Source of the DNA: Stercorarius parasiticus
Lineage: Eukaryota; Chordata; Aves; Charadriiformes; Stercorariidae
Length of the DNA: 64,000 bases
NCBI GenBank assembly: GCA_013396915.1
Contig: VWZL01002798.1
Span: 4,604 to 68,603 of the forward strand
Direction of reading: 5' to 3'
Part shown: piece by piece, positions 54,101 through 63,100 of the stretch
Position numbering within the stretch: position 1 is the stretch's first letter
Layout of the letters: each line of letters starts with the position of its first letter
Made by a program: the position numbers and the translations under genes
The notes under the pieces: generated by a model
The model's input: the letters and a program-made list of their open reading frames with translations, nothing else
Told to the model about the DNA's origin: nothing
The model's database searches: none

Positions 54101-57100
54101 TAATAGTTTGGAAACAGCGTTTTCTTAAGATTTATTCTCTCTTTCTGTAACAGAGACATTCCAGAAATGAGCTTAATTTTTAACTGATTCTCCTTCCTCA
54201 CTCAGAATCCTATAGCAGTAGTAACTGAGCTATCTTGTTCTAGAGAGAAGCCATAGCTATGGTTATTGTTCAAAGGTTTCATTTTCTATTAGAAAATCTT
54301 GGCCAGTAAGTTTAGGAAGTGTAGCTCTGTTCCATTTGATTGATCTTAATATTGTAAGAAAACCCAGCAGGAAATTTGTGAAAAGGAGTCATTTGTGAAA
54401 TGTCTGAGATCTGCTTATTTCCCTTGGGATACCTGGACCAAACCATTTGTATTAAGAGAACCCAGCCAGAAGTTTTAGCTGTGTTCTGGTGTATTCCTGT
54501 AAGTTTGGGGCTTGGACACTTTTAAGTGTATGAGTCTTGTTTAGTCTGAAGTAACTTTTTTTTCCACCCAATTTTAATACTAGATGCAGTAGAATGGGGT
54601 TTTTTTTATCCAGTTTTTGGGGTCTGTCTATTATTTTTCATCCAGTGCCGTAGATGGAAGGCACTACAGTTGTATAGGCTTCTGTTAAGAAAGTTTATCT
54701 TATTTAGAGCTTTTAAGGAAGATTGCTGAGGTCCTACAAGCTGAGTACAGTAGTAGGGAGATGAACATTTACAATATAGTTTTTGGTAACTTCCTCTTGG
54801 CTGTTAGTTACTGTCTGTTAACTGAGATGTAATAAATTATATACCAGTGTGTACTTTGGTGCAAACTGAACACTAACATTGCTTTTTGCATAGTTGGGTG
54901 TGATTGTATGCTAAGATGAGATCTTGAGTGACAGTTAACTTCTAACCTGGTTTGTTTTGCATTACTGTAATGATTGTAACATTTGAACACGCGTTCACTC
55001 TGAGGACTAATTTGAATTGCTTTAAAAATATTGCAAACTTATGTAAGTGCTGAGTTCCACCTCTTTGAGCAATTTACCTACACGTCAATGCTTTCATTAC
55101 TTTCCTGTTAATATATGCAGCATTCATTCAGAAGAGTTAAAATGAGAAGGCTGCGATCCTTTGTTAGCTATTCATATTCCTCACAGCAAGCGTATCTGAC
55201 CATACATACGATTTTATTAACCATACCTTAACTGATATGCGAAACTCTTATTTTTAAGCAGTAGATGACTGTTTAAATTCAAATTAATAATTGTTTTCAC
55301 AGTTAAAAAGTCTACATCAGTTATTGGAGGTGCTACTTGCTCTGCTGGATAAAGATGTACCTGAAAACTGTAAAAACTGTGCTCAGTACTTTTTGCTATT
55401 CAACAACTTTGTACAGAAGGTAAGAAATCATTATTTTTTTCACGCTATTTTAATTTTAAAGGAGGGTAGTAAAATCGGCTAGTCGTCCATATCCATAGGA
55501 GATTTAAGCAGCCCAGTGAAACACTTCCAGAACTTTTATTTGAGTGTTCTTTTTTTTTTTCCTGTTTTTGAAAAGTAAATGGCTTTGAACACTGGATTAG
55601 GATAAAATCACACAAAAATATACAAATAGAGTATACCTATTGAAGATGTCATTCTCAAAGTCTGAATGTTGAGTTTCTGTTTTGGAGGGGTGTTTTTGAC
55701 TGTTCTTTAAAAAAAAAAAAATAAATAAATAAAAACAAGCGTTTGGGATTTTTGTCCTGCGTGAAACAGAACAACTGACTGGACTGTGCTGTTCACCCAG
55801 TATGGTTTCTCTATATTCCCCTATTCTTTGTTCGTTACGTTTTGGATTTTAGAGGACATTTATTTTGCATATGCTGATTCTGATCTGGTTTATACAATGT
55901 GCTCTATATAATGAGACAGGTTTTAGAGCTGTAGCTTATTGATCTGCGTGACTTTTTCCTTTAGAGTAGGAAACGCAGTGTGTAGCCTATATGTTTTACT
56001 TCTGTTCCCTAGAGCATTAATTCTTTACCTGCACGGGAATATAACTTCTTGTTGTTGTCCAAACAGCAGGGTATAAGGGCTAGCAGTCTTCTTCTCAGAC
56101 ACTCTGCTTTGAGGCACATGATCAACTTTCTCCTTGGCCCCAACCGGCAGAGTAATCAGGTAAAGCTTATGTAGCGTGTGGTTTTGTGCTGTAGTTTGTC
56201 CATCTCTGTTTTTACCACATTTAAATTATGGATAAATACTTTTCATGCAGTAGAATGGACTACTCCTTGGATTATTCTATAAAATTCATACAAGTCTCAG
56301 TATACCTAGGTGGAATTAACATGAAAATAACTGTGTTGGCGGAAGTGAGCATCATGCTTTTGATAATAACAAAATTTTCACCAACTTCAAAGCATTAGGA
56401 CATGGTGGTGGACTGTTAAGGACACTGCTTTGTTTTGACTTAGCAGAAGTTGACTAAATCAACCAATCAAAAGTTAATTAAATCTCTCTTTTGCCTCAAA
56501 CAGAATCGCAGATGGAGTTCAGCACAAGCACGTGAGTTTGGGTATCTTCACAATACTGTAGCACTACTTGTTTTGCACTCGGACGTCTCCTCACAAAGAA
56601 ATGTTGGTAAGAATTGTGTTTTTACATTTTGGTGGCTTTGCATTTCAGTTACTTTGGGAGTAATTTAATATCAGTGAGGAAAAATACAATCACTTTGAAT
56701 TTAAGGTATAGATTAGATTACTCTATATTTTGCTGTAAATGTACTGAGAGGCTGTAGTAAACAGTGTTACAGCCACTGGGGGGGGCAGATCTTTATATTA
56801 ACATTATTATGCCCTCCACCCTCCCCCATATGCCTAAAAGGTCTGTCTTTCCTCATGTGAGTAAATCAAGCTGTGTCGTTGTTGGCTGGGACAGATTTGC
56901 AGCCTAACAGGCTGTATTTTGCTTAGATTTGTTAAGCCTTTTGCTAATCCAAAGGGGAGTAGACAGAGGTACTGAATAACAAGCAATGAAATAATCTCCT
57001 AGATACTTCTTACGAGAGACAGAGATATCCAATGAGGGGTAATGGGTACAAGTTACTCCAGGGGAGATTCCGATTGTACACAAGAGGAGAATTTTTCACC

Positions 57101-60100
57101 ATTGGAAATTCATCGGCCATTGGAAAAATCTCTCCAGCGAAGTGGTGGATTCCCCAACATTGGGCACTTCTGAGATTCAGATGGCAGGGTGCTGGGCCAC
57201 CTTGTCTAGACTGTGCTTTTGACAAGAAAGGTTGGACCAGATGATCCTTGAGATCCCTTCCAACATGGTATTCTATGATTCTATGAAATCAAGATGATCA
57301 AGGAATGAGTTGAGATATTAAGTTTCCTGAAGAAGGAATTGAAAGTTGTCTTTTTAAAAGAATAACTCAATTTTATGCCTAGGGTTAAAAGCTTCTGGAG
57401 TTGGGAGGCAGTCAAAAAACATAAAGAAGGATGATAAACGTTCTGAATGTGATGAATGTGCAACAGTGATTGGGAGTGAAAGTGAAACTCAAAGTAGTGA
57501 TAGTAAATGCAAACATTTTGCTTTGGCCTTCTTGCCTTTCCCTGTGTTGTCACTAACGTAAATGACACTTTAGTGTGCAGGAGATTGTTCTACACAGCTT
57601 GAAGACACTGCTACTCATTTGGTACCGTGCCATCCCTAATGACATTCATCTCAACTAGCTTATAGCTTGAATGGTACCACTCCAAGTAACAATCTGATTT
57701 ATTAGTGGATTGTTTTTGTATTTGCTATTATAGCTCCTGGTCTCTTTAAGCAGCGTCCACCTCTAAGCATCACCGCTTCAGGTCCACTTTTGACGCTCCA
57801 TGAAGAAGTGGAAGCCTTGTTATTCCTGTCTGAGGGAAAACCTTACTTAATGGAGGTATCTGTTCTAAATTCTGCCTTACTCGAACCTAAAAGCTGCTCT
57901 AATGTTATTTCCTTGAAGTATCCTTACATGAAAAACGCTGAATATTAAAAAGTAGCCAGCCAGGGAGTATGTGGTTATTATTTTGAGCCTAAACAAGAAG
58001 GCAGCTTTGGTTTCTTCTTGACACCTTCTTATTTTCCAGTATATCTCTAAACTTGGGGGTCTGGGTAGAGAGTTCACGAAGTTAGCAAAGACAGCTGAAC
58101 AAATTTTGCAAGTGCCCATGCGGTCAGTTACCATATGTCAGCTGGAGGTGCTAACTTGGATTGCTCTGACTTAATGGATCGTGCTTGACCGGACCCTTGG
58201 AGGTGGGCAGCAGGAGCTGAATGGAGTGCTATAAGACAGAGGTTTTGGCTCACTGGGCCGCACTGGGAGGAAAAACAGCATCCTTCCTGGAAAAGAGTAA
58301 CATTCTATAATAAAGTTGATCCATCTCTTAGAAATAATTGTATGGCTGTGTCTGAAATTGTTTGCATCTTTCCATTAGGTGATGTACGCATTACGAGAGC
58401 TCACTGGATCTCTGTTGGTTCTCATTGAGATGGTGGTGTACTGCTGCTTTTGTAATGAGCACTTTTCCTTTACTGTGCTACACTTCATCAAGGTATGGAG
58501 ATACTCAAGATAAGCATTTTGCCTAAGTGTTTCTTTAGGCTTTGGTCATACTGTGTCTTGTGGGTTATAATGGCACTGGGATCTGCAGGACAGTCAGCAC
58601 AGTTCGTTGGATTTGGGGACAGAGCCTTGTGAGTTTGGTGTTTGGTTGGGTTGTTTGTTTTTTTTTTTTTTGAAGCTTTTACTGTTTAAAACAAATTTTC
58701 AAAAATCTGTAAAGCTGTTTTGTAATTCTTTGCATCATCGGCATATTTTACTAAGTAACTTTATATTTCTTGCATGCAGACTCAGCTGGAAACTGCTCCG
58801 CCTCATGAACTGAAAAACATATTCCAGTTACTCCATGAGATACTGGTAGGTGAAGGGTAAAGACTTGTACAGGATAGGTTTTTGTATCGATGCATAATGA
58901 AAAAAGTCAGGACTGCATTGGACTGCATTGGTAGTCTCAACATCCATATATCTTTTAATCCTTCAGTTTGGAGTTTTTATTACTTTTTAAATTGTTGTCT
59001 TGATAATCTGGTGCTATAAGAAACTTCACAAGTCTTACTTGTTTTTCATGTCAAGGTGATTAAAACCATTTTGTAGAATAGATACAGGTATTGCACACAG
59101 CTTGCTTATATTGATCTTTTTCTTTCCTAACAGGTTATTGAAGACCCATTACAAGTTGAGCGCATCAAATTTGCCTTTGAAACTGAAAATGGATTAATAG
59201 GCAAGTAAGCCAGTGGGTGAACACTCCTGTCTCCTACTGACCCTTATGTTGTTGATAGTTCATACCATCTCCTAGTTTCTAATCCTTCTAAACTGTTTAA
59301 CTTCTTAGGGAAAACAGCTCTGCACTATTTGATTTAGCCACCACCACCCCACAAAACGTTCTAAGAAAATCCAAAATAAGTATTAGTATTATAGTAACAG
59401 CAAACTGGAAAGGAATTTAACTGTGAAAAATTAATTATCTCCAACAACAGCAGTCAGTGAACCCAGAGAAGAGTGATATTTACATTAAAAAGTGACATTA
59501 AGGACCTTAAGCAAGAGGTTGGCAAGAGTGCCACTTTTTGAAATCAGAGGAAGCTGCCAATCTTTTTGTTTTGTCAGCATCCTAATTGCCATTAAAAAAA
59601 ACCTGGTTCAGCACGGAAGGATGCTAAGACTACTAATAAGGCAGGATAGCCTCATAACCTGTCAGGTGGCTCCCATTTGTTGCTGCTCCGACAAAGTGTT
59701 GTCTCTCCATTTGATACAGAAACTTGACTGAAGTGAAGTTACTAAAGCGTTCAAAAGCAATGGAAGAGTCCCAGAAGTGATGAGAGCTTACTTCGTATGA
59801 ATCAGGAGATGTTTTGTGTGCAAGAGAAATGTGGGGGAGCCACATGGTGCTCAAAGAGCACCTCTGATGAGTTAGTGCAGCTTGGGTATCTCTTTCATAG
59901 CTGTTTGGATGAGGAGCTGCTTCAGGTTGTGGCTTTCACCTTAAGTTATTTTGGATTCTGTTTTAGTGAGACGGAATGTTTAGCTTTGTTCTTTATTCCT
60001 CTCATGTCTTCAGTGCTCTTCTGTTTAGTAGTTTCCATGTGTGACTGATAGAAGAGAAGATAATATGCAGCAGTGTAAGAGAATAGCTAAGTGGTTATTT

Positions 60101-63100
60101 TATTTCTGGGCAATTTGGTCCCACTTGAACCAGTCCTATTCTGTAACTTGAGCAATACATGACCTTCTTTCCTCTACCAAGGAGAGGTGTAATTATTCAA
60201 TTGGATTTTTATGTTGAAGGCCTTTTGTGTAATGTCATTAAATCATACATATTTTACAAGAATTGCCGTGAGTTTTGGGAGTGAAAGTTGTAGTTTTACC
60301 TTGGAGTTCTTTCAAACAGCACTGAACAGCATCCAGTCTCTTTGCACGTGGACTGTGACCTATCAGTCACATTGGCTTGTTTTACTCTAAGAAAGGAAAT
60401 AAGCAAAAAAAAATCGTTTTCTGCGGTCCTCAAGAAGGTGTTTGCACATAATTTGCGGTACACCAGTGCTGTAATTTTAATCACCTGCTGTGCTTTCTTG
60501 GTAGAAAAACTGTCAATTTGTAGTTCTCTAGCAATTGTTTGCCTACTTTAAGAGGTTTCACTACAGCGTTCTTTGCTGACTGCTATGGACAGAGCAGCTT
60601 TTGAGTGGCAAATCTGATTGCGGCAGCTCCGTGGAAATCTTTGTACTTCTCAGTCAAAGAATTTTGTGACAGGACATGGGAATTCACAGTATAGAAAACT
60701 TCCTGGTAGGAATGGCCTGGGGTTTTGCCCAAGTCTTCCACAGAAGAGATTCATGGCTGTTGAATTTTGCGATGCTTGCTTGTGTGAAGAAGCTCTAAAC
60801 ATTCTTCTAGCTTTGCAAGTTTTGATCCAGGTGGCAGTTGGTGATCTGGCCCGTTTTTAGGGGTTTCAAACAAATACTTTTTTCCTTCAGATAGATGTAA
60901 CCATAGCGATTATCTAATATAGAATGGCTTATAGGGGAAGAATAAATGCATTAGGAGAGAACTGTTTAAAATTCAGGTACCGCATTTGAAAGAATTACTG
61001 CATTTTCACTTTGATCTATTTTTAATCCAATAGAGTTGTGGAAGTACGCAAAACTGCCAGCAGTAGAGCTGTGTGTTTAACACAAATAGTCATGCTAACA
61101 TCAGTAGAAAAAGTTAAAATTTTAGCTTCGTCTTTGGTATGGTTTTGGACTGGCTGGTGCGCAGATATCTGAATTGTGGTTTTTGATCCGTGTGTTTCTC
61201 CCCACAGCCTTGATGCACCACAGCAACCATGTGGACAGCAGCCGTTGTTACCAGTGTGTCAAGTTCCTTGTTACTTTGGCTCAGAAGTGAGTAATCAGGT
61301 TTTCAGAATTTAACCTCATCCCTACCTTAGGCCCCTCTGTAACTATTTAGGCTGCTGCTCTTTCTACTTTTGATCAGCTTTATCGTTTTTTACTGTGATA
61401 TAAGTGGTGCTCGAAGGTCTTGATAGTACATGTCTCCGTATGAAGTGAAATCTTTACTGATTAGTACCTGAGATGGATTTCATATAAGAACCGATAGTTG
61501 TTGTTGTTTTATAAAGGCAAAGGTCAGCTACATCCTGTAGAGCAGGAGCCCAGCATTAAAAACAAAATAAACATCAGGAAACTGTCCCAGATTTTTGAAA
61601 TATTATGATTCCTGAATTCACTTTGTTTGGAACTTGGCATAGTTCTGAAGTACGTGAATCTGTGTAGTAGGCTACTTCATGTAAATTTTACTAGGCGTTA
61701 TTGCTCTGGCTAATTCAGTTAGTACAGTTGTACTGTTTACAGTTGTAAGCTACAGTTGTACAGTTTGGGTCAGAGTTTGCAATAATAACACTACATACAG
61801 AGGGCAGCAGCACAAAGAAAGAGAAGTCTTTGAATTTTTTAATTTTGTTTTTAAGTTTAACAGAATGCCTTGTTTGTGACTAATGTAACTTCAATTTCCA
61901 AGGTGCCCTACTGCAAAAGATTATTTCAAGGAGAATTCCCACCACTGGAGTTGGGCTGTGCAGTGGCTACAGAAAAAGGTACTTTGGCTGTAACTTTCCA
62001 GAACAGCTGCCACTCTGTTTACAATGAGACTTATGAAATCTCCATCCTTTATATGGCTCTTTGAGATGACTCTTAAGGCAAAATACAAGCTACTTCATTT
62101 TTTACAAGGACAGTTCAGATGCAGGTAAATCTGATGCATGCAAGAACTTCAGTAGGCCCACACGTGTTTCAGGCGTAGATGTGTGTACAGTGAATAAAAC
62201 CAAGTGTGAATGGTCGTAATGATTATCATTCCTTCCCATGTGGGAAGCTTTCAGTGCCACTGCATTCATGTTAGAAGATTTCCCTTTTCTAAAAAAGCGA
62301 TTTTCCGTTGCCTGCATGTAGATGCAAGAAAACGTGTAAATGAGTGAATTCCTTACAGAATCACTGCAGCTTTGCACAAAACGTAGCTGTTGATAGATAC
62401 AGCTTTTTCCTCCTACGCGTGTATTTTTTATTTTTCCCTCTAAACTTAACGTAGGTTGACCAACACATCTTTAGTAAATACCCAAGGACACTTTGGAAAC
62501 TTGAAGCTCAGCAGAATTGGCCCAGATTTGCCTGCAGCCAAGCAGGGCAGTGCTTGGTCTCCCAGCACTGCACATACCGCACGATGGTATCCCAGCTCCA
62601 GGCTGCCTTTCTGTCCTGACAGCTGCTGCCAGGCAGATGTCAGATGCATAAACTAGTACTGTACTGAATACTGGAAGCAGAATTAGTGGGATGCTTGCAG
62701 TGCAGCTGGCACAACTTGTTGCCGCTCTTCTCTTGAAACACAGTGAACTGACAGGTCTGGATAGTCCTGCTGTCCCCGTTTTCACATTGTACTGGCTCAT
62801 GTAAACCCTGAATCCACCACTCTTCAGCTGGCATCCAGTAACTGGCACATATGTACAGCTACCAAATAGAGGGAGTTGGTTGCTAGTTTTCAGCTGAGGG
62901 GCAGGACTCTCTCCGACCGTTCTGGCTGCATTAAAAGTACATACTTGTCTATGCCCCCGATCTCCCGCTCATTCCCAAAGGGTTCAGGAAGCTTGTTCCA
63001 GACTTGTTAGCTCACCTGCCATCACAAGTGGATGAGGCTTTACAGGTGTAAAACTCGTATGGCAATTTTATGGCTTTCTTGGCTTTTTATGCAGATGTCT

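Noticed and set aside
61721..61769. Repeated TACAGTTGTA-like units in intron 64
   Set aside because: Four imperfect copies over 50 bases. Too short and irregular to call more than a local duplication.
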